From: Diabrotica undecimpunctata
Taxonomy: Eukaryota; Arthropoda; Insecta; Coleoptera; Chrysomelidae
Length of the DNA stretch: 64,000 bases
NCBI RefSeq assembly: GCF_040954645.1
Contig: NC_092809.1
Span: forward strand, 75,686,435-75,750,434
Direction: 5' to 3'
A program made the translations under genes and the position numbers. Below are positions 1 through 11,089 of the stretch, one piece after another (position 1 is the stretch's first letter; each line of letters opens with the position of its first letter). The notes beneath the pieces were generated by a model. It searched no databases, was not told where the DNA came from, and saw nothing but the letters and a program-made list of their open reading frames with translations.

Positions 1-760
1 CCATGGACATAGAGGACAAGCCCACAATAAACCAGAAATGGGATGTAAGTAAAGAAATCGTAACACATGCAGCAAACCAGATCCTAGAAAGGACATAGTT
101 TCCTAAAAACACTGGTCGGTTCAACGTTAAACGTGAACAAGCCACAAGAATGAAGAACCATGCATATACACTTATCTAACAAAGAAAAACACGAGCAACT
201 GTTGAATCTTATAAGTAGCTTAGAAGACAAGAAATATGTCCACAAGATAAATAAATGGAAGTTTTAGATTAAAATGTTGAAGAACTGGAAGCACTAAGAA
301 ACCAGAACGAGATCAGAAATTTTTATAGAAAGATCAACAGTACACGAAAATAATTTAATTTGAGATTAAATATGTGTAAGGAAAAGCAATGAAATATAAA
401 GTAAAAGGGGAAAATCACAGTAGTTGGTGGCTGTATACCATAGTTTAAAAAACTACCATAGACAAAAAAACTGACCATCATCAGTCAAACATTTTAAAAA
501 ATAGTTGAAACTAGCTACCGACAAACGTGACAAGGAAATATAAACCTAATAAGGAGAAAATCCTTCAGATATGTATGGAGCATTTTTAGAAATTTGTTGT
601 GCACTGACGATGATAATGCTCTACAAGTAAACCTTGACATAAATGAGAATGAAGTATATGTATCTTCCTTACATGAAACTAACGAACCAATTCAGAAACA
701 AAAGAGCAACAAAGCGCAAGGAAATGATAAAATTTCTGAGAAACCTACACGCAAACTATA
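1..760 (+). pseudogene. LINE (non-LTR) ORF2 relic, region before the RT
   Basis: Conceptual translation of the plus strand gives broken pieces typical of the linker between endonuclease and reverse transcriptase in RTE/jockey-type ORF2 proteins: a run of acidic and basic helices with FYRKIN (about 320) and a KAQGNDKIS stretch near 713-735, which corresponds to the KAPGxDxI motif that opens the RT domain. Many stops and frameshifts are present and no RT core follows, so this is a dead, truncated copy running in from the left edge. The clade is not resolved. Confidence 0.5.
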
Positions 761-859
761 ACCATGTGAAGTTTTGATGTAAGTTCTTCTAGTAATTAAC
801 TACTTGCGCGATGTACGATCCATAGCATGCGCAACATTCTACGATAGACCCATATTTCC

Positions 860-2290
860 AAAATATTACTAAGTACATGGTTTTAATCGGCTTTTTTGAT
901 TGTACATGTTACTGGGGCGCAGGTGGCGATAGATCTCGTCTTCGCAGCCTCCACTGTTAGTGATGACGGAGCTCTTTATAATTAAATTGTCTGACCACTT
1001 CGTACCATGCCATGTTTCTTTTCTCTGTTTGGTTGTTTCTGTTTCTATCGATGATAATTACTTTAGTTTTTGTATATTTATTTTCAAACCATATTCCGTA
1101 CTCACCGTGCACAACTTCATAGTTTTTCTGCTGAAGGCGCCAATTTAACCGTGTCATGAGCATATCGTAGGATTTTTTTTCTTCCTCCTATTGTTGCTCC
1201 ACCTTGTAATTCGTCAAAAATCTGATGCATAATGTGCTCACCATATCTATTGAATCGAATGGAGGATATTATACATTCCTCCTGAACTCCAGATTTTAAT
1301 TTGAAGTTTTTCGAAACCCCGTTATTAACTCTTACATTAGCGGTATTATTTACATACAGTTATTGTAATAAATAAATTAGTTCTATGTTTTGGCTATCCA
1401 TTTCCTAAATTTATGCCACATGTTATCCCATTGTACGTTATCGAAGGCCTTGGAGTAGTTAACAAAAAACAAATATGTTTCTATATTTAGTTATCGGGAT
1501 CTTTCTATAATTTGACGAATATTAAGAATCTGTTCTCTTGTTCCCCTACTTGGACGAATCCGCATTGTTTTTGGGGAATCTCTCTTAAGATAATTGATTT
1601 TAGTCTTTCATTGATGATGGTGAGGAGTAATTTGCTCGCATGGGATATTAATGGTTCTGTGCGGTAATTATTCCAATCTATCGGTGAACCTTTTTTATAT
1701 AGGGGAATCAAAGTGAGCTTCCCTAATCCTTTGGTCACTTCCCGTTGTTCCAGATTTCATTGCAGAATCTAAGCATAACTTCAATTCCTACCTCTCCCAT
1801 TTCTTTGAGTGCTTCAGCTGTTATTCCATCTTCCCTTGTGCTTTTCTAAACTATAGCTTTTTTATCGCCGCCTCAATTTCTGATGTCAGTATTTATGGTT
1901 CTTTTTCATAACTTCTTTTTTCTGTATTATTGTATTGGTCGTTGATAGAGAATAGCATTTCGCAATATTGTTTTCATACAGCTGCAATACCTTATGAGTT
2001 TGTTATGGTATTTTCATTATTATCTTTGATGATCTGTGCCTGTGATTTGAATTCTTTCTTAGATATTTGTGTTTATAAGTGTTTTATAGTGGAATTTATG
2101 GTACCTACTTCTATTTCTTTTTGTACTGAATTTGATGTGCCGCTTCTGAGTTTTTATCTTACTTCTACAAGTTCGACAGCCTCTCCAGCCATGCAAAGTT
2201 TTTTTTTATCTATTTTTCTATTTTTTCTTTGGGGTTGTATTGTTGATGGTTTCAGTGATTTGTAAGTTCCAATGTTTTGTCAGAGTCTCC
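860..2290 (-). pseudogene. LINE reverse transcriptase relic
   Basis: Read on the minus strand from about 2290 down, frames give a helical linker, then LIPLYKKGS and NNYR near 1700-1660 (RT motif with the K-K-G-[DS] signature), SLISHASKLL, a QCGF motif near 1565, and AFDNVQW near 1450. The piece from 1163 to 957 looks like the segment after the YADD box (KTKVIIIDRNR). Stops and frameshifts occur throughout. It is an RTE/CR1-like non-LTR copy without function. It lies next to an oppositely oriented RT fragment at 2370. Confidence 0.55.
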
Positions 2291-2369
2291 GATACTCACT
2301 AGTAGATCAGCTTTAGCGAATGCTTCTCTCAAATTTTCTGACTGTTTTGGAACCAATATCGGTTCGCGG

Positions 2370-2800
2370 AGTAAATTATACAAAAAAGGCGATCAACTTG
2401 AATGTGGCAATTCCAACTCACTGGAATACAATAGATGAAATATTCTCTAACACAATTTAGATACGGCTGACCTCATTTTTTCAAGCTCAAGAAATTCTCA
2501 AGAGTCAATACAAAAGTGGATTCAAAGCTGATAGGTCAACAATAGATCATATATTCGTATGATATCCTTAAAAAAACCTGGGAATTTGATATCAACATTT
2601 TCCACTGTTCGTAGATTTCAAAGTTTATGGTAGCGTAATACAAAACACGGTATATGAAGCAATGCAAGACTATGGAATTCCATTTAAATTGATTCCTATT
2701 AGTAAAGATGACAATATCAACGGTCATATGAAAAATTAAAAATTAAAAATAGCTATTCTGAAAAAATTAACGTCAACAGAACACTGTGGCGGATGCCCTG
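2370..2800 (+). pseudogene. RTE-like reverse transcriptase fragment
   Basis: Plus-strand frames read KSGFKADRSTIDHIF (about 2513-2560), LFVDFKVYGSVI (about 2605) and IPFKLIPISK. These correspond to the GFR-S-DQIF and VDF-AYDS boxes of RTE-type reverse transcriptases. The fragment stops near 2800, before the YADD box, and is frameshifted. A (CAA)n run follows at 2820-2837. Confidence 0.5.
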
Positions 2801-2839
2801 GCGATAGAAGAGATAACTGAACAACAACAACAACAACCG

Positions 2840-4437
2840 AGATACAGCATTAATCTAGTCGTAAATCCAAACAGCTGAAGATCAGCTGGAGTAAAACTGC
2901 AGGTCACTTCACTTGATACACGGATGGATCCAAAATATATAAAAAGGCTATTAGATGGAGTAACAGGCTTTCAAAATGCTAATTTATAATAATACTATGA
3001 AATTAAGTATTTAGAATACTTAGTGGTGTAGATTACTTTGAATTTGGATAGTTCTACTTTATTCGCGAATAAATGGTGAATAAATAATATGTAAAAGAAC
3101 ACGCGAATATGGAAGATTGATTCTCCAAATGGTAAAGCTGACTATATAAAATATATTGAGATACAGATATGGAAATAGCTACATATTGTACGTCTATGAA
3201 ACCATATGTTAAAATGATGAATTAAAGAAAATACTAATATCTGTTTGTTTAACTAAGCAACTGTGGTGAAATATGTATCGTGTAAGTTACAGCAGAATTT
3301 TTTCAAAAATATAGCTTGGAACAATGGACTTCCATCAAATAATCCTCAGATCTTGATTCGAAACTGACTAAAATCAATTTTTATACACTATTTAAGAAAT
3401 TGCCAGGTTTACATATTAAAAATTTAAGAAATGTTTTCAAAAGGAAGTACTTGAGCTAATTTTTAATATGCTTATTTAATTATTTAATGTAATTAAGTCA
3501 TAAAATTATTTCTTCTAAGATTACACAGTTAACAAACTGTAGCTTCACCAAAGTCGTCAGTAAACCCATTTTCCTTGATGGTGTTAAACAATCTCTAAAA
3601 CCATGCAAAACAATATGACCTAATTAAAATTATTAAATAAATACACGCCGTATACATTTTATTTTTTTTTTTTTTTTTAACATAAAACATGAACATGTAA
3701 AAATGTTGTTAAGTGAAATAAGCATGCCGAACAAACATGTCAATACATAGCGAGCTCAAACACTATATAAGTACATAGACAACAGTGAATGTTCATACTT
3801 ACATTTTAAGAAACACACGTTGTTATGGACGTCACTCGTTAGGCAAAAACCAAAGAGAAAGACATTAAAATTAGTGACAAACACATGTAGAATAGGAAAC
3901 AAAAGTATTTTTGGAAATATTCACAAAATAGGTACATTAGGTGTAGAGGAAAATTATAATTTTACATTCAATTCTCATATTTTTTTAAATATGTATTAGA
4001 TTTATATTTTTATTTAAATATTGAAAAATTTGACGTAAGTTTTGTATTCTCAATTAAAAAGTATACACGTCAACGCCTACTTAAAAAAATGAATTCATAG
4101 TCAAAAGTAAAAATTTCAATTATTTCAATTTTTTATTAAATATTTAAAACCTTTCATAAAATAAAAACAGATTTAAAAATTCATGAAACAGATTTAAAAT
4201 TTTAATTATTCAATTAAAAGACTAATGCAAACAGAACCATGCATTATATACCAAAGAAACGTATAAAATACGGCAAACATGGGCAAAAGAAAACCTAAAA
4301 TTAAATTGGATAATTAGATAGTTTGGAAAACTGACACAGATATTTTCTTTTTTATATTCCCTTTTATGCTTGGCATCACATCGCAAGTATTAGATATCAA
4401 CAAATAGATAGAACAAAGAGTCAAAGAATTAATATAA
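2840..4437. other. AT-rich intronic stretch, no gene seen
   Basis: No open frame of note and no recognisable repeat ends were found. The only simple structure is a poly-T run at about 3660-3680. Confidence 0.5.
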
Positions 4438-4499
4438 GTCAGAATCAGTGACGTAGCTAGCATGGGTGACACCCGGGGCGGTAATCGATAGTGTCACCC

Positions 4500-5600
4500 C
4501 AAATCCTAAAAATAAAGATTGTGAAAATCTGAGAACAATGAGAACATTGATAGAGAAGGCAAATGAATACCAACTACCCGTATTTCTTGCCTTCGTCTAC
4601 TATGAAAAGGCGTTTGATAGTATCGATATGTGGGCCATAGAACAAGCTATTAATAATTGTAGAATAAATCCCATCCCCATTAAGACAGGAGTGAGACAAG
4701 GAGACGTAATATCGCCAAACTTTTTCAACCTAGCCTTAGAAGACGTCTTCAAAACTACAAATTGGTTAACCTATGGCATTAACGTTAATGGCAACAAGTT
4801 AAACAACGTCAGATTCGCTGACGACCTAGTGATTATAGCGAGCACATTCGAGGAACTGCAAATTATGATGGGGGAACTAGCAGCCAACTCCCAATACGTC
4901 GGCCTAAAAATAAATATGAAAAAACAAAAATAATGACAAACACAGATGACCCCAGACGTATAACTATAAATGGCAGTGAGATAGAACAAATCCAGGAATA
5001 TATCTACCTAGGCCAAATCCTGAGACTTGACAAAGAGAACCAAAGCGCGGAAATTACTAGAAGAGCAAGACTAGCATGGGTAGGATTTGGAAAACTTAGT
5101 TGGATATTTAAGAACCGTAAAATACCCCAATACTTGAGGAGCAAAGTGTTCAACCAATGCATCCTTCCTATCATGACATATGGATGTCAAACCTGGACCC
5201 TAACCAAGTCAAACATGAATAAACTAGCCACAACAGAAAGAACAATGGAAAGAACAATGTTAGGTGTACGACTGTCAGATAAAAAGAGGAACGACTGGGT
5301 AAGATCCAAAACAAAAGTCGAGGACATAGCAACAAAAATTGCCAAACTTAAATGGAGCTTCGCGGGCCATACTGCTAGTCAAAAAGACCAACGTTGGAAT
5401 ACTACAATACAACATTGGAGACCTTACGAAAGTAAACGACCAAGAGGAAGACCACAGATGAGATGGGTTGATGAATGACATTAAAAGAATAGCCGGAACA
5501 AATTGGAAATATGTTGCTCAGGATAGAGACCGATGGAAGGAGTTGGGAGAGGCCTATGTCCAAACATGGACGACAGAAGGCTAAGAAGAAGAAAATCAAC
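4500..5600 (+). pseudogene. 5'-truncated RTE-type LINE nested in the hAT
   Basis: Plus-strand frames carry the RT core: FVYYEKAFDS (about 4590), GVRQGDVISP (about 4690-4715) and FADDLVI (4814-4834). A frameshift near 4925 is followed by the usual RTE tail: a QCILPIMTYGCQTW stretch near 5160-5200, a KRPRGRPQMRW motif near 5430-5468, and WTTEG before the stop at 5582. The 5' half (endonuclease and early RT) is missing, as in target-primed insertions. The tail ends in AG-rich sequence (AAGAAGAAGAAAA). It interrupts the hAT, so it is younger than that element. Confidence 0.8.
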
Positions 5601-6129
5601 GAAAATCCTATAAACGAACGTTATAAATAATGAAAAATTGAAGAATTATAGTTAATGAAATTGCAGTAAATAGTATATAACAGTTTATTTATCTTTGTTT
5701 TACATTATGTGAATGAATTAAAATATATTTTTTTCTAGCTTTAATAGCGACAAACTCTGAAATCACATATGTTCATTCGTTTAGCAAATTCCCATCTGTA
5801 AACATACGCACTTGTTGATATTCGCCCTCTCATTCGTCAAGAGGCTATTAAATATAATTTATTGCCTTAAGCTAGACGGATTCTCATGTTACAGATCCAA
5901 ACTTGCCAGTCTGTTTAAATTCAAATTGTAGCGTGTTGGTTTTTAAGTTAATATATTGTGTGTTATATGTTATAGTTATTGTAAAGTTATTTACTGGTCG
6001 TGTTATTTTTTAGAGTTTAGTTTAAGTGTGATTTAATGATTAAATTTCAAGAAATTCTTACGCTAATAGTTTCAAAAGTATATATTTTTAAAAATCATAT
6101 GATACACCTCAGTACGACCCTGTTTGGCT

Positions 6130-7205
6130 TTCACGTGCGTCCGTTGACAATTGGGAATATGTAAAACGAATGTAGATTTGTGTTTTGTGTTGCTTCATGT
6201 TCGATAGTTAATAAACCAAGATTATTTAGCATTGTTTGTATCATTGTTGCTCGTAAGTAATTCTTGATTAATTTTAGCTTACTAAAACTTCTTTCACATT
6301 AAGCAACTGATACACAAAATGGTCATAAACAATTTTAATGCGTCCATGAGGTTTGGGAGGGATTCCATGAAATCCCATACCACAATAAATTCCAAAAAGT
6401 CTGCAGCTAAACATTTAGAGGCTGTAATATTGGCCGCTTGTAAATGTCTTCTGAGCCTTGGTATTTGTAGCAAAAGGTCTGCTTCTAATACCTCTTCATG
6501 GTAAAAGTCACATGTTAAAACAGCTAATTTTAACTGTTCACTGTTCGCGGAAAGCAAAACTGTATGTCTGCACAACCTCGAATAATGAAGTCACATCATA
6601 AATGGACTTTGATCTGGTTTCGAGTTTAACATTGAATCGGTCAAAACATTCCAACATATCCTTTTGAAGTTTGCCTCGAAGTGAAAGTCCTGTATCGGTA
6701 GCTAACTCACTATCCATTCATTTTTGACGTCGAATTCGTGTTTCGGTGGGAATGTCGTAGTCCTCACATGTTTTTGTGACAAAATCTATTGGTCCATCTA
6801 TATTATGACCACGTTTTTCTTCAATATAAAGAAAGTGGCCCTATTTTGGTCGCTGATTGATCAACTGTTATGCCTTTACTTTGCAATTCAATTGACAAAA
6901 ATTTATTTCCCTTAGTACAACATTCCAAAAGAAGGATAACAAAGAAAGGTGAAATTACACACAGCGGGCATAAGGTTATGTGCAGCACCTCTGCTGTCTA
7001 AATTTTCTTGTTAATGACATATTTCCTCAATTGCAGTAACAACCCTATCAAACTTTTCTGCCAATACTTTAAATGCAGCATAGTGAGCACTCCAACGCGT
7101 TGTAGAAAGTCGTTTAACAGATGCTTTGCTGTGTTTAATTCTTTCCCAGCGGCTAGTGAAAGCAGAAAAAAAATTAAAAATTGCAGTTTGGTGTGTTCAC
7201 AAAAT
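6130..7205 (-). pseudogene. hAT transposase relic (ZMYM1-like)
   Basis: Minus-strand frames match zinc-finger MYM-type 1-like hAT transposases. From high to low coordinates they read FNFFSAF and a TTRWSAHYAA segment (7170-7065), CNFTFLCYPSF (about 6960-6930), a stretch of helices at 6575-6294, and the dimerisation-domain signature CERSFSKLKLIKNYLR (about 6297-6250), followed by QTMLNNLGLLTIEH. One frameshift separates the last two blocks, and several stops lie at 6600-6930. The N-terminal zinc finger and first catalytic aspartate region are missing. Confidence 0.75.
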
Positions 7206-7329
7206 TGAGTAAAGTTACAAATTAACGATTTATTCTTTTGTGATCGGATCTCTCGGGTGTCACCTCCGAATGGGTGACACCCGGAGCGGACCGCCCTCGC
7301 TCCATCCTAGATACGCCACTGATCAGAAT

Positions 7330-8090
7330 ACACCAAACTTTAAGAAAGTACTTTAAAGAATGAAGAGCAGAATAAAAGAAAAACTTCTAATTAGACAGGA
7401 TAACAATTTATGAGAAATTGTAGAAATAGAATCAATCAAGGGCTACAAAAGGAACTAAATACAGTTGTACAAACGAGAACTTCATTTTACACTATGACAT
7501 TATGATATATTGCATTCCTGATTGGCCATAAAATCATATATCATATTATCAAACTAACGTGCTCCCTCAAGGAACAAAATGGGTTACTGATATACTTACT
7601 AAAACAAACTATAACGAGAAGAAACCACGAAGAAATGAGTTTTTGTAACATGTATCAAAACCGTCAATGACAACATTTCATTTTATTTTTAATTTGTTAT
7701 TAGATAAATCAGTTTTGAGAATAGCCATTTTATCAATATGCGAGATGTAGCTATTACATAACGCGACTGACGCTATTAAAACAAAAGTATGCAAGCAACA
7801 AACGCAAGTGTTCGATAACTATTTATGATACGAAACCTTCTTTTTCGAATGCAATAACTTGTGCTTCTCTAAATAAATTCCTATAGCCGCAGCGTTCGTA
7901 TTCAATAGAGAAGTTGCTTTTCTGTTTCGCCGGGAAAACGGTATGGGAGTAGAACGTCGAACAACTATTGAAACTTATATAGAAGTACATGGCAGTAAAT
8001 CTTTATCGCGTACAGGTGCTTCTGTGGTTTAAGCTTTAAGCGTTTTCAAAACTACAGAGAATATATTGAAGACGATTCATAATACGTGGC
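7330..8090. other. Intergenic/intronic DNA, no supported gene
   Basis: No coding region is convincing. A short plus-strand frame at about 7940-8035 faintly recalls the N-terminus of a mariner-type transposase, but this is too weak to call. Confidence 0.4.
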
Positions 8091-8245
8091 GCCATTACAC
8101 TCCAGTCGTCAGAGACGAAAATGCCATTATCGAACCTCCAAAAATCATACAAACAAGCTGAATTTTGGTGAGAATATCAATTTAACGACGCCAAAAAAGA
8201 TACCACTTTTACCCTCGGTAGACCCAACGTTGGGTCAACTGTGTT

Positions 8246-9008
8246 CTCACGTTCGGTGAGGCATCCACACATTGGGTTGAGTATTGGGGCGATATCAGTC
8301 TGTTACCTCTAGAGCCAACGTCAACATGTTCGACATGGAAATTGCAACGGCTGCGACTGTCGTGATAATGAGTGCATATGATTATATTTTGCTACAAAAA
8401 AGGCGACTTTTACGTCATTATCTCTCCAGCGTTACTTAAAGTTACTAGATCTTTAGAGATGCCATATTTGGCAACTGCAGACTGAATATATGAGTGTAAA
8501 CTTGACGTCGAGGCTCTTAATCCCATTTATTCTTATATTAACTCAATTCCCAAATTTCTTAGCCTTCTATTTCGGCTATATTCTGCATCAAACCTGACTT
8601 TAATGCACAACCGATATATGAAAGTACTTATTTTAAAAGTTATGATCACACGACGGTGATTTATTAGGACAAAATGATCTATATTTCAAAATTAAAAGCA
8701 TATACGTTTGTAAAATGTTTAGATAAGTCCATTTTCTTTGGGTGCCTGAAAGGTACTGAAAAAAACAGATATGTATATTATTTATTTATATAAGAAAAAG
8801 CCTTTTGAGCATAAACCCCGTTCTGATAGATTACCGACCTGTGTTGGAGTGTTCCTAAACAACTCAACGGAAGTGGCTCAGGTGGCCGAAGATTGATTTT
8901 TACATGTTGTAAATTTGTTTTTTAATGCCGCCATGGAATGGAAATTTTCTTTAATAAAGTAATTTATTTATTTAAAAGAATACTGTGTAAAATGGCAGCA
9001 CAATTGTT
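8246..9008. repeat. Dispersed non-coding repeat, copy A
   Basis: This stretch is closely similar to 37272-38140. Shared landmarks are CCACACATTGGGTTGA, ATTGGGGCGATATCAGTCTG, TTCTGATAGA and GGTGGCTCAGGTGGCCGAAG. There is no meaningful open frame, so it is probably a non-autonomous DNA element or the non-coding part of a larger one. Confidence 0.65.
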
Positions 9009-9164
9009 TAAAAAAAAAAAAGAAGGCGAGGGCTCTCTTTACTGTGGTGTGTCATTGGTTTATTTTCTTTTGCTTTGCTAGATTAGGTACCTAATTTTAT
9101 GCAGTATGCAAAAATTACGCGCGAACAATTAAATTATGCGCAAATAGCATAATTATACGCCGAT

Positions 9165-9375
9165 TAGAACACTGCTGTAGTGCCAATGTGTGGTCGGCAC
9201 AACAGTATTGGCGCCAATCCCTTTGATGTGTATGCAAAAACCGACAGCGTACGGAAAACTCCCAACGTTGGAGCAAGTCATAAAAACGTTGGCGCCAACA
9301 TAGTTTTGTCGGTACACACATTGGACGAACGCTGTTGGGGTCAACGTTGGCCCCCATGTCTGGAGCCAGCGTTAC
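9165..9375. repeat. Palindromic MITE-like segment rich in CCAACGTTGG
   Basis: The left arm, about 9183-9225 (CCAATGTGTGGTCGG, then TTGGCGCCAA), matches the reverse complement of about 9285-9325. The segment also contains several CCAACGTTGG-type palindromes (about 9273, 9341) and the GC content is locally raised. The class is unknown. Confidence 0.45.
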
Positions 9376-9377
9376 AC

Positions 9378-10238
9378 GCGCGAAATTAATGTTCAATAAA
9401 ATTTGTATCACCTCGAAAGTGAAAATTCGATATCTTTTGATCCGAGTGTCCTATCGACAAAAATCAAGATGCGTTTTAAAGGTAAAGAGTGCAGCTTTTT
9501 TATGCAATGTTTGTATTTTGCCGCAAATAAATTTAGTTTTTATAAAGGCGTTACATAAATATACGTAGCACGATTTTTGCCAACTTTTATGATTCTCATG
9601 AGATCAATACAATTTATCCCTTTTATTAAGATTTTGAGTTTTGGCAACAAATGTGAGGCAATACGCAAACGTATACGCAAAATATGCAAACTTCCACATT
9701 ACAAACGATCTAAAACATTTAAAACTGCTCTTTTTCAATTACGCCAGTACGTTTTTTAAAACTACCCATCTTCTGCTACAAATTACACTCAAAACCATCT
9801 CCTTGCAGGTATTTCTCGTGACGTGCGATTGTTTGGAATGTAAAAGTTTAAATTCTGCGGTTTTTAGTCATATTTCCAATGCCTCATATTTGTTGCCACA
9901 ACTCAAAATTCAAATTTCATGTTAGAGGTTTTGAAGACTGGTCTCTAAAAATCGAAATTTCACTATGACCGATCAATTAAAGTGATACATTTTATTGATC
10001 TCATGATAATTGTAAAAAAGGCAAAAATTGCACAACGTTTAATTATTGACCAGACTTATAGAAACTGACTTCATTTGTGGCAAAATACAACAAATGCACA
10101 AGAAAGATGCACTCTTTACCTTTAACGCATTTTGATTTTTGTCGATATGACACTCTGATCAAAGGATATCGAATTTTTACCATCGACTTGATACAAATTT
10201 TATTTAACATTAATTTCGCCATAACTGACATAAACTGA
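9378..10238. repeat. Foldback element, about 860-bp imperfect palindrome
   Basis: The left arm runs from about 9378 and the right arm ends at about 10238. Paired landmarks are AAATTAATGTT/AACATTAATTT at the outer ends, TATCGACAAAAATCAAGATG with its complement near 10130, CTCATGAGATCAATA near 9595 with TATTGATCTCATGA near 9995, and TTGGCAACAAATGTGAGGC with GCCTCATATTTGTTGCC. The axis lies near 9770-9800. Both arms can be translated into similar short frames only because they are mirror copies. It is interpreted as a foldback/MITE element. Confidence 0.7.
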
Positions 10239-10639
10239 CATTCAAAATGGCCGGTCGCTTCAAGCGTTATTTCTGAGAGAACGGTTAATTCTACAGAAAA
10301 AGTTCTAATTTACATTTGTGTTCAAAATTATCTCAGCTACATTTTTTATTTGAAACATTTTTTTCTACGGCGTACAGGTGCTTGATAAATCGATTTTTTT
10401 GGGGGTAAGTCCAGGGGTAAAACTGGTAAACTGTTTTGCAACTTTTTTGGGGTCCAAAATTGATATTTTCTGCCAAATTCAGCTTGTTAGTATGATTTTT
10501 AGGTCTCAAATTTCTGACGACTGGACTAAAAGCCGATGACAATATCGAAAAAACAAGTAATTTGGTTTGATTTGACCGTCGGTTAAGTATTTTTGTGATT
10601 GCTGAAACTGCAGGAATTGACAAAAAAATTGTCAAAAGT

Positions 10640-10915
10640 TTTTAGCAAAGTACAGCGTTCCAGTGTTTGATTATCCGTTCTATCCGTCGGATCTTAAGCC
10701 ATAAAACTATGTTTCCTGGCAAAGTGAAATTTGTATTAAAAGGAATAATATTTAGATACGTTAAAGCTGTGACAGAGAAAACGACACTCATTTTAAATCG
10801 GCTCAAAGAAGAAGACTTCCAGTACTGTTTGTACGATGAAAATTCGCAGGAAGCCTTTTAGGGATAAACGCGATGCATATTTGTTGAATGTATATTTGAA
10901 TTATTAAGTTATGGA
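10640..10915 (+). pseudogene. mariner-family transposase C-terminal relic
   Basis: Plus-strand frames give a degenerate YSPDLAP box (YPSDLKP at about 10681-10701, followed at once by a stop), then KVKFVLKGIIF, a VKAVTEKTT helix, and EEDFQYC (10811-10831). The order and spacing are those at the C-terminus of mariner (SETMAR-like) transposases, where the PDLAP box precedes the third catalytic Asp. A frameshift near 10858 leads into KRDAYLLNVYLNY, the likely original end. No N-terminal part is contiguous. Confidence 0.6.
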
Positions 10916-11089
10916 ATTAAAATACGATGTTTTACAGCGCCACTCTCGTTAAAATGGCCAGATCTTGTAATTAACAATAATTCAGCGTATCACCATTATT
11001 AACAACGTACGTACATACGTATAAAAATTAATCGAAATAGATTTTTAAAACTAACAAACGACTTAAATGAAAGAGGAGACTGTCTAAAA

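Larger units (their letters stand above)
4446..7321 (-). mobile_element. hAT transposon (ZMYM1-like), decayed
   Basis: The left end begins CAGTGACGTAGCTAG and the right end, reverse-complemented, begins CAGTGGCGTATCTAG, giving terminal inverted repeats of about 20 bp. The flanks are GTCAGAAT (4438-4445) and ATCAGAAT (7322-7329), an 8-bp target duplication with one mismatch, as expected for hAT elements. A GGGTGACACCCGG motif occurs just inside both ends. The interior holds a minus-strand hAT transposase relic and a nested plus-strand RTE fragment. Stops in the transposase show it is not autonomous. Confidence 0.8.
8097..10532. repeat. Inverted repeat pair of about 125 bp bounding a palindrome-rich block
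   Basis: The plus strand at 8097-8217 (containing AAAAATCATACAAACAAGCT) is similar to the reverse complement of 10408-10532 (containing AAAAATCATACTAACAAGCT). The arms are diverged but clearly related over about 120 bp. Between them lie a dispersed repeat, a CCAACGTTGG-rich palindrome and a large foldback. The whole may be an old composite element. No target duplication was identified. Confidence 0.5.

Noticed and set aside
7940..8190. Possible mariner N-terminal region
   Set aside because: Faint resemblance only (NGMGVERRTTIETY), with no continuous support and no catalytic motif.
9335..9925. Overlapping short frames that look alike on both strands
   Set aside because: The similarity is explained by the foldback palindrome, not by duplicated genes.
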